Part shown: positions 26,528 through 36,757 of the stretch, piece after piece | Position numbering within the stretch: the stretch's first letter is position 1 | How the letters are laid out: each line of letters begins with the position of its first letter | Origin: Rhizobium indicum | GTDB taxonomy: Bacteria > Pseudomonadota > Alphaproteobacteria > Rhizobiales > Rhizobiaceae | Direction of reading: 5' to 3' | Assembly (NCBI RefSeq): GCF_005862305.2 | Contig: NZ_CP054021.1 | Coordinates: forward strand, 3,118,501 to 3,182,500 | DNA: 64,000 nt | The notes under the pieces: generated by a model | Told to the model about the DNA's origin: nothing | Databases searched by the model: none | The model's input: the letters and a program-made list of their open reading frames with translations, nothing else | Program-made: the position numbers and the translations under genes

Positions 26528-26887
26528 ATGGCAAGAATTCTGATTACGGAAGACGAGGACTCCCTGCGGTCCTTCGTGGCCCGGGCCCTGCGGCTTGATG
26601 GCCACGAGACCGATGAGGCGGCCGATGGGGCCGAGGGCTTGGAGAAGCTCAAGGACGGGGTCTACGATCTGCTGCTTTCAGATATCCGCATGCCCGTGAT
26701 GGACGGCATTGAACTCGCCCATCAGGCAAAAGACGCTTTTCCGGGTCTGAAGATCCTGCTGATGACCGGTTATGCCGAACAGCGCGAACGAGCCGACGAT
26801 CTTGCCGAAAAGATCATCGATGTCGTTGCCAAACCATTCGCGCTTCCCGATATCCGCAAGGCTGTTGCCCGGGCGCTCGTCGCCTAG
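26528..26887 (+). CDS. cpdR: Single-domain response regulator CpdR
   Basis: 119 residues, a receiver domain only. Acidic pocket EDED near residues 8-11, phospho-acceptor Asp in LLLSDIRMPVMDGIE near 52, switch Thr in LLMTGYAE near 81 and Lys in VVAKPFALPD near 102. Unphosphorylated CpdR directs ClpXP to degrade cell-cycle proteins; phosphorylation by the CckA-ChpT relay switches it off. The frame is open upstream, but MARILITEDED is the family start. The TAG stop is fused to a composite repeat element. Confidence 0.92.
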   Translation: MARILITEDEDSLRSFVARALRLDGHETDEAADGAEGLEKLKDGVYDLLLSDIRMPVMDGIELAHQAKDAFPGLKILLMTGYAEQRERADDLAEKIIDVVAKPFALPDIRKAVARALVA

Positions 26888-27001
26888 GGCTTAATGCCGA
26901 AAGGTGTGAGCGGTCGTCGGACGAGATGGTGCTCACCTTCCTCGATTGATATCCGGATTTAGATTTTAGGCCGATCCGGCCTAAAATCATTCTGTTAGAG
27001 C
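26885..27001. repeat. Composite palindromic element (copy 2, inverted)
   Basis: Same two palindromes as at 14875 and 29974 but in the opposite order and orientation: a TTAATGCCGAAAGGTGTGAGCGG arm first (26889-26934, the second arm diverged), then TTTTAGGCC...GGCCTAAAA (26964-26986). As in the other two copies, the ATGCCGAAA edge follows a TAG stop codon, here that of cpdR (26885-26887). Confidence 0.7.
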
Positions 27002-27032
27002 GACTGCGATCCATTATGTGGTGGAGTAGGAC

Positions 27033-29684
27033 CTACTGGATGTCCAGCAGCCGCTCGAGATAGCGCCGTTCCATTTCCTGCGGCGGATTGTTGCCAAGCT
27101 TTTCGCGGATCGCGTCAAGGATTTCTCGCGCCCGCTGAACGTCGATTTCGTCAGGCACCTTCACGTTGTCGCCAAATTCAGGTCCCTGGGTCCGGCGTGG
27201 CCGGCCGAGCGGGTCGCGGCCGTTCTGGTCGCCCTGGCCAACCTGGCCGTTCGGACCTTGACCTTGCTGGCCCTGCTGCGCCTGCATCATCTGGTTCATC
27301 ATGTCGCGGGCGCCCTGGCGAAGTGCTTCGAGCGCGCGGCCCTGGCCCTCGACGGCCGGCTGGCCGCGGCCCTGGCCGAGTTCACGGCCGGCGCCTTCCA
27401 TCTCACGCTGCGCCTGGCGGAAGCCCGGGCCGGGCTTCATGCCCATCTCGCCGAGGCTCTTCTGCAATTCGCCGAGCTGCTTGCCCAGCGCATCCTGCTG
27501 GGCGCGCAGCTGTTTCAGCGCCTCCCGCAGCTGCTCGGCCGTCATCTGGTCGGAGGGCTGCTGGCCTTCCTTGCCTTGCTGGCCCTGCTGCTGGTCCTGT
27601 GGCTCGCCGTTCTCTCCGGGATTCATCTCGTCGAGCAGCGGATCGTTTTCGCCCATGTCAGGCTCGCCGCGCTGCATGCGGTCCCTGAGCTGCTGGTCGA
27701 GCCGGAAGGTCTGTTCCATCAGCTTCTGCTGGTCGCGCAGGATCTCGCCGAGCTTGTCGATCTGTTTGCGGGCTTCGCTGTTTTCCTGGCCCTGCTGACC
27801 GCGCTGCGGGCGGCCCGCCTGCAGGTTGTTCATCATCCGCTGCAATTCCGACAGCATCTGCTGGGCCGCGTCACGATTGCCGGAGCGGGCGAGATTCTCG
27901 ATCTGGTCCATCATCCGTTCCAGATCCTGCTGGCGCAGGATATTCTGCGCATTCTGGTTCGGTTGCATCGGCGCGTTCTGCATGCGCTCTGCAAGCTCGG
28001 TCATATAGTCCTGCATCGCCTTGCGCAGCTCGTCCATCAGCTTCTTGATCTCCGCGTCGGGAGCGTTGCGGTCCAGCGCGTCGGCAAGCTTCTGCTGGGC
28101 TTCGCGCAGCTTGCGCTCGGCAAGCGAGAGATCGCCGTCCTCCATGCCGAGGGCGATCTCCCAGAGATATTGGGCCGTATCCTTCAGCGCATCCTCACCC
28201 TTTGCGAGCTTCATGCGAGCCAAGGCGGATTCGAGCAGCAGATAGTTGGTGAGCTTGGGGATCGTCTCCTCGGGGCGGATGGTCAGCGCCTCGTTCAGGG
28301 CGATCGCCTGCGGCATCTTGCGGGTATCGAGCGCGAAAACCTGCCGCTCCTCGGCGACGGCCGCGGCAAGCGGCTCGTTGAAGGGCCGCGACGGCAGCAC
28401 CATCTCATGCGGTGGGCTGCGGCCGGTCTGGCCGGCGGCATCCTTGGCGACGAGGGTGATGCGCACGCGCTTGCCGGCAAGCGGATGTTCGGTCAGGTTC
28501 CGGCTGGTCACACCCTTGGCGTCGCGGGCGTTGCGGCGGGGGACATCCAGCCGGTACTCCGGCAGCGGATAGAGCGGCGTTGCGGTCGGGTCTGTTTCGA
28601 CGGGAACGATCTCCGCATGCGCTTCCTGGACGCCGTAATCGTCCTTGACGGTGAAACCGATTTCGAGCGCGCCGTTGACGCTGGGCTTCGGCAGGCCGTC
28701 AAAGGCAATCTCCGGGGCCTTGTCGGGGAGCACGTCGAAGCTCCAGCGCCGGCCATTGACCTCGAGTGCACCGTTCTCCTGAAGCTTCATCATATGCGTC
28801 TGCGCGATGAGAGCCTGGCTGGCTGGTGCCGCCGTCGGCTGCTCGCTGGCTGATGCCGCGGTCTGCTGCGGCTTGGTATCGGCCTGCACGGCGATATCCT
28901 GTGCCTCGCCGTTCGCCTTGCGGAACACGACTTTTTCCGCCGTCTTTCCGCCGCTGACGCGGACAGTGAGGCCTGAAAACTGCGGAATGCCGATCGGCGC
29001 CTGCTCGCTGCCGTCAGCCGTCAGATAGATCGGGGCGCGGCCGGTATAGGAAGGCGGCGTCACCCAGGCGTCAATGCGCACTGCCGGATCGCTGACCACC
29101 TGCTCGGGTGCTGCCTGCAACGCGTCGCGGATCGAGCCGCCGTTGATCGACAGCGAATAACCGAAGGCCGTGACGAGCAGCAGCGCCGGGACGGCGCGCA
29201 GCGCGAAACGGTCATGCGCGGCGATATCAGGCCGCGGCAGTCCGGCATCGAGCGCTGCGATCTTTTCGGCCATGCGCGTCTGGTGCTCACGCCAGAGCGC
29301 CCGGCCGAAGGGCGTATCGAAGGCCGGCTCGTCTTCCTGAACGGTGACCGGCTGGTGCGGCAGGCCGTTGCGCTCTTCCAGCATGCGGTCGGCTTCTGCA
29401 ACCCTCGGCCAGCGCAGGGTGCGGAAGGGGAGGAGCGAGACGAGAAAAGCGCCAGCAAAGGCAATCAGCAGCAAGATGCGCAGCCAGTCCGGCACGCTGC
29501 GGAAGACGCCGAACCAGGAGGCAGAGAGATAAAAGGCGATGACGGACAGTACCGGCATCAAAGGCGGCAGCAGTTGCTCGAAAAAGAGCACGATTCGCGC
29601 CAGCAGTCGTTTCGTCGTCACCAGCCGGGCAAGCGAGGGACGATAGGCAAATGCGCCTTTCTTCTGCCGCGAGGGGCTTGTCAT
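27033..29684 (-). CDS. TIGR02302-type (DUF4175) large membrane protein
   Basis: 883 residues. Two transmembrane segments near the N-terminus (about 37-62 and 72-92) and a third near 180-200, then a beta-sandwich periplasmic region (DAWVTPPSYTGRAPIYLT near 222), and a long C-terminal half (500-840) that is helical and extremely rich in Gln, Met and Glu with repeated coiled-coil character. The pattern matches the alphaproteobacterial TIGR02302 family; function not known to me. The frame is open 50 codons further upstream, but MTSPSRQKKG at 29684 precedes the membrane part. It lies downstream of lysA, separated by repeats. Confidence 0.85.
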   Translation of the reverse strand: MTSPSRQKKGAFAYRPSLARLVTTKRLLARIVLFFEQLLPPLMPVLSVIAFYLSASWFGVFRSVPDWLRILLLIAFAGAFLVSLLPFRTLRWPRVAEADRMLEERNGLPHQPVTVQEDEPAFDTPFGRALWREHQTRMAEKIAALDAGLPRPDIAAHDRFALRAVPALLLVTAFGYSLSINGGSIRDALQAAPEQVVSDPAVRIDAWVTPPSYTGRAPIYLTADGSEQAPIGIPQFSGLTVRVSGGKTAEKVVFRKANGEAQDIAVQADTKPQQTAASASEQPTAAPASQALIAQTHMMKLQENGALEVNGRRWSFDVLPDKAPEIAFDGLPKPSVNGALEIGFTVKDDYGVQEAHAEIVPVETDPTATPLYPLPEYRLDVPRRNARDAKGVTSRNLTEHPLAGKRVRITLVAKDAAGQTGRSPPHEMVLPSRPFNEPLAAAVAEERQVFALDTRKMPQAIALNEALTIRPEETIPKLTNYLLLESALARMKLAKGEDALKDTAQYLWEIALGMEDGDLSLAERKLREAQQKLADALDRNAPDAEIKKLMDELRKAMQDYMTELAERMQNAPMQPNQNAQNILRQQDLERMMDQIENLARSGNRDAAQQMLSELQRMMNNLQAGRPQRGQQGQENSEARKQIDKLGEILRDQQKLMEQTFRLDQQLRDRMQRGEPDMGENDPLLDEMNPGENGEPQDQQQGQQGKEGQQPSDQMTAEQLREALKQLRAQQDALGKQLGELQKSLGEMGMKPGPGFRQAQREMEGAGRELGQGRGQPAVEGQGRALEALRQGARDMMNQMMQAQQGQQGQGPNGQVGQGDQNGRDPLGRPRRTQGPEFGDNVKVPDEIDVQRAREILDAIREKLGNNPPQEMERRYLERLLDIQ

Positions 29685-29849
29685 CGGTCCGGTCTCCGCG
29701 ATCTGGCGTTCTGGAACAGAGGGCGCTTCCGGCGATTGCAGGGCAATACGCTCATGAACGAAAGGATAACACTCTTTGTGGCGAAGGCGAGGGCGAGCGG
29801 CCGGCAATACCGGCTTTTCACGTTTATTCGCCAAAAAGTGATGGCGACT
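29685..29849 (-). other. Region upstream of the TIGR02302-type gene
   Basis: Together with the adjoining repeats this makes a gene-free stretch of about 400 nt between lysA and the large membrane protein. I see no gene here; the minus-strand frame is open but unlike a protein. The promoter for the large gene is presumably here, but no clear -35/-10 pair was identified. Confidence 0.4.
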
Positions 29850-29973
29850 TAAAGCGCGTCGCGATCTTTCAGATTGCTTCGCGCGCTTTAAATCTTCGTT
29901 TTACGCATGTGGTAGTCGCAAAATCGCTGCCCACTTTTGCGCGAAAATCGATCCCGATTTTCGGGCCGATGCG
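29850..29973. repeat. Palindromic repeats (AAAGCGCG hairpin plus ATCGATCCCGATTTTCGG)
   Basis: A hairpin made by TAAAGCGCG (29852-29860) and CGCGCTTTA (29880-29891) encloses a short loop; it is followed by GCATGTGGTAGTCGCAAAATCG, CCACTTTTGCGCGAAAATCG and the CCCGATTTTCGGG half-palindrome near 29953. The last part is shared with the elements at 11135 and 22338. It runs straight into the composite element at 29974. Confidence 0.65.
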
Positions 29974-30089
29974 CTAGAACAGGATGATTTTAGGCCGGGT
30001 CGGCCTAAAATCTGAATCCTGTTCTACATTCTATAGTGAGAGCATGATGTCGTCCGAAAACCGCTCACACTTTTCGGCATCATGCACTA
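29974..30089. repeat. Composite palindromic element (copy 3)
   Basis: Almost base-for-base the same as copy 1: AACAGGATGATTTTAGGCC palindrome (29978-30027), spacer with CTATAGTG, then AGCATGATGTCGTCCGAAAA...TTTTCGGCATCATGC (30041-30085). Its right edge is continuous with the TAG stop codon of lysA (30089-30087). Confidence 0.8.
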
Positions 30090-31355
30090 GTCGAGCCAGG
30101 CCGGAACGGAGTCGAGGCTGATCAGTTCGGCATAGGTTCTGCGCGGTCGAATCGTGTGGAAATCGCTGCCCCTGACCAGAACTTCGGGCACCAGCAGGCG
30201 GCTGTTATAGGTGCCGGCCTGGACCGCGCCATAGGCGCCGGCGCTGCTGACGGCCACCAGGTCGCCGGGCTTCGGCATCGCCATCTCGCGGTCGAGCGCC
30301 AGATAGTCGCCAGTCTCGCAGACGGGGCCGACAACATCGGCGCGGATGCGGGGGGCGTTGGCCGCCGAAATCGTTACCGGCCGGATCTCGTGATAGGCCT
30401 CGTAGAGCGTCGGGCGGATGAGATCGTTCATCGCGCCGTCGACGATGACGAAGGTTTTTTCGCCGCCATCCTTCACATACAATACTTCGGTCACGAGGAT
30501 GCCGGCATTGCCGACGATCAGGCGTCCGGGTTCGGTGATGATCTTGCAGTTTAGACCGCGCAGCTGGTTCTTGACGATTGCCGCATAGGCGTCCGGCAGC
30601 GGCGGCGGATTGTTGTCGTCCTTGTAGGGGATGCCGAGGCCGCCGCCGATATCGACGTGATGGATGGTGTGGCCGTCGGCGCGCAGCGTCGCGACAAGGT
30701 CGTGCAGCAGCTTGAAGGCGTCGTCGAAGGGCTGCAATTCGGTGATCTGGCTGCCGATATGCATGTCGATGCCGGTGACCTCGATGCCCGGCAGCTTGGC
30801 GGCATGGGCATAGATGGCGCGGGCGCGCTCCCAGGAGATGCCGAACTTGTTTTCCTTCTTGCCGGTCGAGATCTTGGAATGCGTCTTTGCATCGACATCA
30901 GGGTTGATGCGGAAGGAGACCGGCGCTTTCTTGCCCGCGCTGACGGCGCGCTGATTGAGGATCTCGAGTTCAGGCTCGGATTCGACGTTGAAACAGTAAA
31001 TGCCGGCTTCGAGAGCGAAATCCATCTCGGATGGGGTCTTGCCGACACCTGAGAACATGATGCGATTTGCCGGGATGTCGGCGGCAAGCGCGCGGCGCAG
31101 CTCTCCCTCCGAGACGACGTCGATGCCGGCGCCGAGGCGGCCCAGCGTCTTCAGCACCGCCTGGTTCGAATTCGCCTTCATCGCATAGCAGACCATGGAG
31201 TCCATGTCGGCGAAGGCTTCCGAAAAGACGCGGTAATGGCGCTCCAGCGTCGCGGTGGAGTAGACGTAGAAAGGGGTGCCGACCGCCTTGGCGATCTCGG
31301 GAACGGGGACGTTCTCCGCATGAAGGACGCCGTCGCGGTACTCGAAATGGTTCAC
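30087..31355 (-). CDS. lysA: Diaminopimelate decarboxylase
   Basis: 422 residues from the GTG at 31355. Last step of lysine synthesis, PLP-dependent decarboxylation of meso-DAP. PLP Lys in VCYAMKANSN near residue 47, HIGSQI near 190, GGGLGIPY near 229, EPGRLIVGNAG near 265, and the dimer-partner motif GPVCETGDYLA near 337. An extended frame upstream overlaps the lipoprotein gene and is not used. The gene is third in an argH-lptM-lysA run, the usual order in Rhizobiales. The stop codon is joined to a repeat. Confidence 0.96.
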   Translation of the reverse strand: MNHFEYRDGVLHAENVPVPEIAKAVGTPFYVYSTATLERHYRVFSEAFADMDSMVCYAMKANSNQAVLKTLGRLGAGIDVVSEGELRRALAADIPANRIMFSGVGKTPSEMDFALEAGIYCFNVESEPELEILNQRAVSAGKKAPVSFRINPDVDAKTHSKISTGKKENKFGISWERARAIYAHAAKLPGIEVTGIDMHIGSQITELQPFDDAFKLLHDLVATLRADGHTIHHVDIGGGLGIPYKDDNNPPPLPDAYAAIVKNQLRGLNCKIITEPGRLIVGNAGILVTEVLYVKDGGEKTFVIVDGAMNDLIRPTLYEAYHEIRPVTISAANAPRIRADVVGPVCETGDYLALDREMAMPKPGDLVAVSSAGAYGAVQAGTYNSRLLVPEVLVRGSDFHTIRPRRTYAELISLDSVPAWLD

Positions 31356-31366
31356 GGGTTTATGCC

Positions 31367-31558
31367 TTAAAGAAGGGGATCGAGAAGGAAGGGCTTGTCG
31401 ACGGTTCCCGGCCGTTTCGTCGGCTTGGAAACGTCGCCTTCCTTGGTTGCCGCAGCGCTCGGCGGATCGAGGTCGCCCTTGCGCCCGCATCCGGCAACGG
31501 CAAGGCCGATGACGGCGAGAACCGCCGTCAGGCGGACGAGGTGCGGCAAGCTCTTCAT
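31367..31558 (-). CDS. lptM: LptM-like small lipoprotein
   Basis: 63 residues. Signal peptide with lipobox LAVAGC, Cys near residue 23, directly followed by GRKGDLDPP, the LptM/YifL signature in which the conserved CGxKGxL mimics the LPS-binding site of the LptD-LptE translocon and helps its oxidative maturation. The C-terminal tail is short and polar. It sits between argH and lysA, 12 nt before the lysA GTG. A longer start 7 codons upstream is possible. Confidence 0.85.
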   Translation of the reverse strand: MKSLPHLVRLTAVLAVIGLAVAGCGRKGDLDPPSAAATKEGDVSKPTKRPGTVDKPFLLDPLL

Positions 31559-31713
31559 GAATATCCTCTTCTGCGGCATGTGATGGCATCATTCATATCG
31601 AATAATGGACATCTTCATAGCGAAGTTTATCCGCCTTGTGCACCCTGATTGTTGGCGGTCTTTGCGCGCTCCGCAGGAAGGGCGCGGCGGTTTTTCGCCA
31701 CGCCTGGTATCTC

Positions 31714-33117
31714 TTAGTTGCGGGCGCGCCAGAAGGCGATCTGCCTGCGCACTTCGGACGGCGCGGTGCCGCCGAAGCTCTTGCGACTGGCGACCGAGGC
31801 CTCGACGGTCAGCACGTCGTAGACCTTGTCGGTGATCGCGGCATGGATCGCCTGCAGATCGGAGAGCGGCAGCTCGGCAAGGTCGCAGCCTTTGCTTTCG
31901 GCGAGTGCGACGGCGCGGCCAGTGACGTGATGGGCGTCGCGGAAGGGAAGGCCCGCTTCACGTACCAGCCAGTCGGCAAGATCGGTCGCCGTCGAATAGC
32001 CGGAGCCGGCCGCCGCCTTCATGCGCGCGGTATTGACGGTCATATCGCGCACCATGCCGGTCATGGCGGCAATTGCCAGTTCCAGACTCTCGGCGGCGTC
32101 GAAGACCTGTTCCTTGTCTTCCTGCATGTCCTTGGAATAGGCGAGCGGCAGGCCCTTCATGATCGTCAACAGCGCCACCAGCGAGCCGTTGATGCGGCCG
32201 GTCTTGGCGCGCACCAGTTCGGCCGCATCCGGGTTCTTCTTCTGCGGCATGATCGACGAGCCGGTCGAGAAGGCGTCGGAGAGACGCACGAAACCGAATT
32301 GCGGGGTCGACCAGATGACGATCTCTTCCGCCAGACGCGACAGATGCATGCCCGCAATCGCCGCGATCGACAGGAATTCGATGGCGAAATCGCGGTCGGA
32401 GACCGTATCGATGGAGTTGCGGGTCGGCTCGCGGAAACCGAGCGCCTTGGCCGTCATGTGGCGGTCGATCGGATAGCCGGTGCCGGCAAGTGCGGCGGCA
32501 CCGATCGGGCTTTCATCCAGATGCTCGATGGCGTGGCGCACACGCGAGCGATCGCGGCCGAACATTTCGACATAGGCCATGCAGTGATGGCCGAAGGTAA
32601 CGGGCTGGGCTGCCTGCAGATGGGTGAAGCCCGGCATGACGCTTTCGGCATGTTCTTCGGCGCGGTCGAGGAAAGCCGCGATCAGGCCGGTCAGCATCTG
32701 CTCGGTCTTCTGCAGCTCTTCCTTCACCCAGAGACGGAAGTCGAGCGCCACCTGATCATTGCGCGACCGGGCGGTGTGCAACCGGCCGGCCGCCGGTCCG
32801 ATCAATGTCGCCAGGCGTGCTTCGACATTCATATGGATATCTTCGAGCTGACGCGAGAATTCGAAATTGCCGCTTTCGATCTCTGACAGGATCGTGTTTA
32901 GCCCGTGAACGATCTTGTCCTTATCTTCGGCGGAAATGATCCCCTGATGGGCGAGCATCGTCGCATGGGCAATCGAACCGCGAATATCCTGCGCGAATAG
33001 CTTCTTGTCGAAACCGATCGAGGCATTTATCTCCTCCATGATCGCGTCCGGGCCGGAGGCGAAGCGACCGCCCCACATCTGGTTGGAGGATTTGGTGTCC
33101 GTGGTGTCGTCGGCCAT
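31714..33117 (-). CDS. argH: Argininosuccinate lyase
   Basis: 467 residues. Cleaves argininosuccinate to arginine and fumarate. [12 protein letters not shown] at the N-terminus, [13 protein letters not shown] near 112, and the fumarase/aspartase-superfamily signature [12 protein letters not shown] near 287 whose Ser is the catalytic base. The upstream-open frame covers the opposite-strand tlpA gene and was rejected. Divergent from tlpA with 40 nt between the starts, so the two promoters must overlap or lie in the neighbour. Confidence 0.96.
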   Translation of the reverse strand: MADDTTDTKSSNQMWGGRFASGPDAIMEEINASIGFDKKLFAQDIRGSIAHATMLAHQGIISAEDKDKIVHGLNTILSEIESGNFEFSRQLEDIHMNVEARLATLIGPAAGRLHTARSRNDQVALDFRLWVKEELQKTEQMLTGLIAAFLDRAEEHAESVMPGFTHLQAAQPVTFGHHCMAYVEMFGRDRSRVRHAIEHLDESPIGAAALAGTGYPIDRHMTAKALGFREPTRNSIDTVSDRDFAIEFLSIAAIAGMHLSRLAEEIVIWSTPQFGFVRLSDAFSTGSSIMPQKKNPDAAELVRAKTGRINGSLVALLTIMKGLPLAYSKDMQEDKEQVFDAAESLELAIAAMTGMVRDMTVNTARMKAAAGSGYSTATDLADWLVREAGLPFRDAHHVTGRAVALAESKGCDLAELPLSDLQAIHAAITDKVYDVLTVEASVASRKSFGGTAPSEVRRQIAFWRARN

Positions 33118-33157
33118 GAAGGTGTCCGCCTTGAGGATGCATGTCCAGGAGAATGAA

Positions 33158-33820
33158 ATGACGACAAGAAAACCCCTCGGGCTGCCATCCCTGAAATGGA
33201 TCGCGATGGCCGCCGTTGCGGGTGTCGTTGCCGGTGCGGCAGCGGTATACGTGAAGGAGACGGGGATTGGCAATGGCGGCGGCGAAACGGCGTCGGCCGA
33301 ATGCAAGCTTGCGAGGGATCGCGTCGCCAGCGTCACGCCGCTGATGAAGGGACAGGTGGCCGCGATGGTCGCCGCCTACGAGCCGCGCAAGCTGACCGCG
33401 GTCTCCTTCAACGGGCCGGATGGCAAGCCGCTGACGCTCGATCATTTCGCCGGCAAGACCGTGCTTCTCAATCTCTGGGCGACATGGTGCGTTCCGTGCC
33501 GCGAGGAGATGCCGGCGCTGAACGCGCTTGAGAAGGAGATGGGCAGCGACAGGTTCCAGGTGGTGCCGGTCAATATCGATAGCGGCGACGACGAGAAGCC
33601 GAAGACCTTCCTTGCGGAGATCGGCGTCGATGCGCTGCAGCTCTATCGCGACAATACGATTTCGGTGTTCAACAATCTGAAGAAAGAGGGCCTCGCCATG
33701 GGGCTGCCGGTGACGCTGTTGATCGATGACAAGGGATGCCTGATTTCAGCAATGAACGGGCCGGCTGCCTGGGACAGCGAGGATGCCAAGGCGCTGATCA
33801 AGGGCGCGATCGGGTCGTAG
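33158..33820 (+). CDS. tlpA: TlpA-type thiol:disulfide oxidoreductase
   Basis: 220 residues. An N-terminal membrane anchor (about 14-33), then a periplasmic thioredoxin fold with the active site WATWCVPC near residues 106-113 and cis-proline segment GLPVTLLID near 187. An extra Cys in SAECKLARD near 48 and another in DDKGCLIS near 196 are worth noting. TlpA-like proteins reduce CcmG/ScoI/CoxB in cytochrome oxidase assembly. Start follows AGGAGAATGAA. Divergent from argH as is common in rhizobia. Confidence 0.92.
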   Translation: MTTRKPLGLPSLKWIAMAAVAGVVAGAAAVYVKETGIGNGGGETASAECKLARDRVASVTPLMKGQVAAMVAAYEPRKLTAVSFNGPDGKPLTLDHFAGKTVLLNLWATWCVPCREEMPALNALEKEMGSDRFQVVPVNIDSGDDEKPKTFLAEIGVDALQLYRDNTISVFNNLKKEGLAMGLPVTLLIDDKGCLISAMNGPAAWDSEDAKALIKGAIGS

Positions 33821-33860
33821 CGCCGCGGGCGCTGATGAGGATGCTTCGAGCAGCAGAAGT

Positions 33861-34742
33861 TTACCGCGTCGGGACCGGCACTTCACCGCGATAGTCATAG
33901 AAGCCGCGGCCGGACTTGCGTCCGAGCCAGCCGGCTTCGACATATTTCACCAGCAGCGGGCAGGGACGATATTTCGAGTCCGCCAGGCCGTCATGCAGCA
34001 CCTGCATGATCGAGAGGCAGGTGTCGAGGCCGATGAAATCGGCAAGCTGCAGCGGTCCCATCGGATGGTTGGCGCCGAGCTTCATCGCCGTATCGATGGC
34101 GTCGACCGTGCCGACGCCCTCATAGAGCGTGTAGATCGCTTCGTTGATCATCGGCAGCAGGATGCGGTTGACGATGAAGGCCGGGAAATCCTCGGCGACG
34201 GTGATGGTCTTTTCCAGCGTGCCGACGAATTGCTTGGCGGCGGAAAAGGTCTTCTCGTCGGTGGCGATGCCGCGCACCAGTTCAACCAGCTTCATCACCG
34301 GCACCGGGTTCATGAAATGTATGCCCATGAAGCGCTCGGGGCGGTCGGTGGCGGCAGCAAGCCGGGTGATGGACAGGGAAGAGGTGTTGGTGGCAAGCAG
34401 TGCTTCCGGCTTCAGGACCGGACAGACCTGGGTATAGATCTTGCGCTTGACCGTTTCATCCTCGGTGGCGGCCTCGATGACGAGGTCGGAGGGGGCGAGA
34501 TCATTGACATCGGACGAGCCTGTGATGAGCGACAAGGTCGACTTGCGCTCCTCTTCGGTCATCTTGCCGTTCGTCACCAGGCGGGCCAGGTTGCCGTTGA
34601 TGGTGGCAAGACCGGATTCGATGCGGTCCTGCGAGAGATCGTAAATGTGAACCCTGTAACCTGCGGCGGCCGAAACATGCGCGATGCCGCAGCCCATCTG
34701 GCCGGCACCGATAATACCAATATTCTTCAACACCGCATTCAT
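33861..34742 (-). CDS. hbd: 3-hydroxybutyryl-CoA dehydrogenase
   Basis: 293 residues. NAD(P)-dependent oxidation of 3-hydroxybutyryl-CoA (or reduction of acetoacetyl-CoA), relevant to poly-3-hydroxybutyrate and fatty acid turnover. Rossmann motif [16 protein letters not shown] near residue 8, [13 protein letters not shown] near 116, catalytic His in [16 protein letters not shown] near 140, and the C-terminal [11 protein letters not shown]. It follows etfA on the same strand by 148 nt, which fits a shared role of ETF and beta-oxidation enzymes. Confidence 0.92.
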   Translation of the reverse strand: MNAVLKNIGIIGAGQMGCGIAHVSAAAGYRVHIYDLSQDRIESGLATINGNLARLVTNGKMTEEERKSTLSLITGSSDVNDLAPSDLVIEAATEDETVKRKIYTQVCPVLKPEALLATNTSSLSITRLAAATDRPERFMGIHFMNPVPVMKLVELVRGIATDEKTFSAAKQFVGTLEKTITVAEDFPAFIVNRILLPMINEAIYTLYEGVGTVDAIDTAMKLGANHPMGPLQLADFIGLDTCLSIMQVLHDGLADSKYRPCPLLVKYVEAGWLGRKSGRGFYDYRGEVPVPTR

Positions 34743-34890
34743 CTCCAAACCCCCGCACGGCATTCGCCCCCGCGCCGCCGCATTTTTCTAGCAATGCTGC
34801 CGGACGAAGGATCGCCCGGCAGCAGTAGTAGCCCGATAAAAGATAATTTTCCAGTCATTCGCAAGTGCGAAAGAAAAGCATTTGACGCGG

Positions 34891-35820
34891 TCAGAGCGCC
34901 TTTTGCAATTCCGGCAGGGCGTCGAAGAGATCGGCGACCAGTCCGTAGTCGGCGACCTGGAAGATCGGCGCCTCCTCGTCCTTGTTGATGGCGACGATGA
35001 CCTTCGAATCCTTCATGCCGGCCAGATGCTGGATGGCGCCTGAAATGCCGCAGGCAATGTAGAGCTGCGGCGCCACCACCTTGCCGGTCTGGCCGACCTG
35101 CCAGTCGTTCGGCGCATAACCGGCATCGACGGCGGCTCTGGATGCGCCGACGGCAGCACCGAGCTTATCGGCAAGCGGCAGGATGACTTCCCTGAACTTC
35201 TCGGCCGAGCCGAGTGCCCGGCCGCCGGAGATGATGATCTTCGCCGATGTCAGCTCCGGACGGTCGGAGGCCGACACCGCGTCCTTGACGAAGGTCGAAA
35301 GCCCCGGATCGGAAACCGCCGAGATTGCCTCGACGGTCGCCGAACCACCTTCCGGTGCAGAGGCAAAGGAAGCGGTGCGCACGGTGATGACCTTCTTGGC
35401 ATCGGTCGCCTGTACCGTCTGGATGGCATTGCCGGCATAGATCGGCCGCTTGAAGGTATCGGACGAGATCACCTCGATGATCTCGGAGACCTGGGCGACG
35501 TCGAGAAGAGCGGCGACGCGCGGCAGCACATTCTTGCCGACCGAGGTGGCGGCAGACAGGATCGTGTCGTAGCTGCCGGAGAGCGAGACGATCAGGTCGG
35601 CCAGCGGCTCGGCCAGATTGTTGGCCAGCTCGTCGCTTTCGGCCAGCAGCACCTTGGAGACGCCGGCAAGCTTGGCCGCCTGTTCGGCAGCAGCCTTGGC
35701 AGCCTTGCCGGCGACGAGCACATGCACGTCGCCGCCGATCTTGGTGGCAGCCGTCAGCGTCTTGGCGGTCTGATCAGACAGGCTTGCATTGTCGTGGTCA
35801 GCCAGAAGAAGAATAGTCAT
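34891..35820 (-). CDS. etfA: Electron transfer flavoprotein subunit alpha
   Basis: 309 residues. Binds FAD and passes electrons from acyl-CoA dehydrogenases to ETF-quinone oxidoreductase. The N-terminal domain pairs with EtfB; the C-terminal FAD domain shows [12 protein letters not shown] near 200, [23 protein letters not shown] near 246-268 and [20 protein letters not shown] near 279. Housekeeping type rather than the FixB of nitrogen fixation, judged by context. 25 nt after etfB. Confidence 0.95.
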   Translation of the reverse strand: MTILLLADHDNASLSDQTAKTLTAATKIGGDVHVLVAGKAAKAAAEQAAKLAGVSKVLLAESDELANNLAEPLADLIVSLSGSYDTILSAATSVGKNVLPRVAALLDVAQVSEIIEVISSDTFKRPIYAGNAIQTVQATDAKKVITVRTASFASAPEGGSATVEAISAVSDPGLSTFVKDAVSASDRPELTSAKIIISGGRALGSAEKFREVILPLADKLGAAVGASRAAVDAGYAPNDWQVGQTGKVVAPQLYIACGISGAIQHLAGMKDSKVIVAINKDEEAPIFQVADYGLVADLFDALPELQKAL

Positions 35821-35845
35821 GATGATGGCTCCTGTTCCCAGCTGA

Positions 35846-36595
35846 TTACAGCACGCCGGCTTCGTTTTTGAGCTTGTCGATCAATTCGGCGACCGACTTG
35901 ACCTTGACGCCGGCCTTGCGGCCCGATGGCTCCTCGGTCTTCAAGACTTTCAGGCGCGGCGTGGTGGAGATGCCGAAGTCGCTTGGCGTCTTCTTGTCGA
36001 GCGGCTTCTTCTTCGCCTTCATGATATTCGGCAGCGAGGCATAGCGCGGTTCGTTCAAGCGCAGATCGGTGGTGATCACCGCCGGCAGCTTGATCTCGAT
36101 CGTCTGCAGGCCGCCATCGACTTCGCGGGTTACCTGAGCCTTGCCATCACCGATCTCGATCTTCGAGGCGAAGGTCGCTTGGGCAGTTCCGAGCAGTGCT
36201 GCCAGCATCTGGCCGGTCTGGTTGCTGTCGTCATCGATCGCCTGCTTGCCGACGATGATCAGCCCCGGCTGTTCGGCATCGGCGACAGCCTTCAAGATCT
36301 TGGCAACGGTGAGCGGCTCGACTTGATCGTCGGTCTCGACCAGGATCGCCCGGTCGGCGCCCATGGCAAGGGCGGTGCGCAGCGTCTCCTCGGCCTTGTT
36401 AGGACCGATCGAGACGACCACAACTTCCTCGCACTTGCCGGCTTCCTTCAGCCGCAGCGCCTCTTCCACCGAGATCTCGTCGAACGGGTTCATCGACATC
36501 TTCACATTGGCAAGCTCGACACCCGTGCCGTCCGGCTTCACCCGGATCTTCACGTTGTAGTCGACAACCCGTTTGACTGGCACGAGTATCTTCAT
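35846..36595 (-). CDS. etfB: Electron transfer flavoprotein subunit beta
   Basis: 249 residues. AMP-binding partner of Etf[20 protein letters not shown] at the N-terminus, [16 protein letters not shown] near 37, GADRAILVE near 79, [22 protein letters not shown] near 116 and the C-terminal recognition-loop-like [28 protein letters not shown] near 160-187. First gene of the etfB-etfA run. A promoter-like sequence and a palindromic box resembling those of fatty acid/branched-chain regulators lie upstream. Confidence 0.95.
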   Translation of the reverse strand: MKILVPVKRVVDYNVKIRVKPDGTGVELANVKMSMNPFDEISVEEALRLKEAGKCEEVVVVSIGPNKAEETLRTALAMGADRAILVETDDQVEPLTVAKILKAVADAEQPGLIIVGKQAIDDDSNQTGQMLAALLGTAQATFASKIEIGDGKAQVTREVDGGLQTIEIKLPAVITTDLRLNEPRYASLPNIMKAKKKPLDKKTPSDFGISTTPRLKVLKTEEPSGRKAGVKVKSVAELIDKLKNEAGVL

Positions 36596-36682
36596 GTGGT
36601 CCTTCCTTCAGGAGAAACTGGCTTCGGAGACTTTTTTAGAAAATGCGCGTTCGGACGCCGCTCCGATTGTCGAATGGCGACA

Positions 36683-36711
36683 TGGATACGCGTTTTTCCT
36701 CCAAATTCAAC
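36683..36711 (-). promoter_or_regulatory. Predicted promoter for etfB-etfA
   Basis: On the minus strand GTTGAA (36711-36706), a 17-nt spacer and TATCCA (36688-36683). Moderately good match; a start near 36676 gives an 80-nt leader. Confidence 0.4.
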
Positions 36712-36757
36712 GCTTGCATGACGCCGGCAGGCGATTTGCCTCGGCAATATATGGACG

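Noticed and set aside
27258..28853. A 531-codon leucine-rich open frame opposite the TIGR02302-type gene
   Set aside because: Its leucine richness is the complement of Gln/Glu codons in the real gene; not a membrane protein gene.
29850..30089. CRISPR-like array among the repeats
   Set aside because: Repeats are palindromic mosaics without regular spacing or unique spacers, and no cas gene is in the window.
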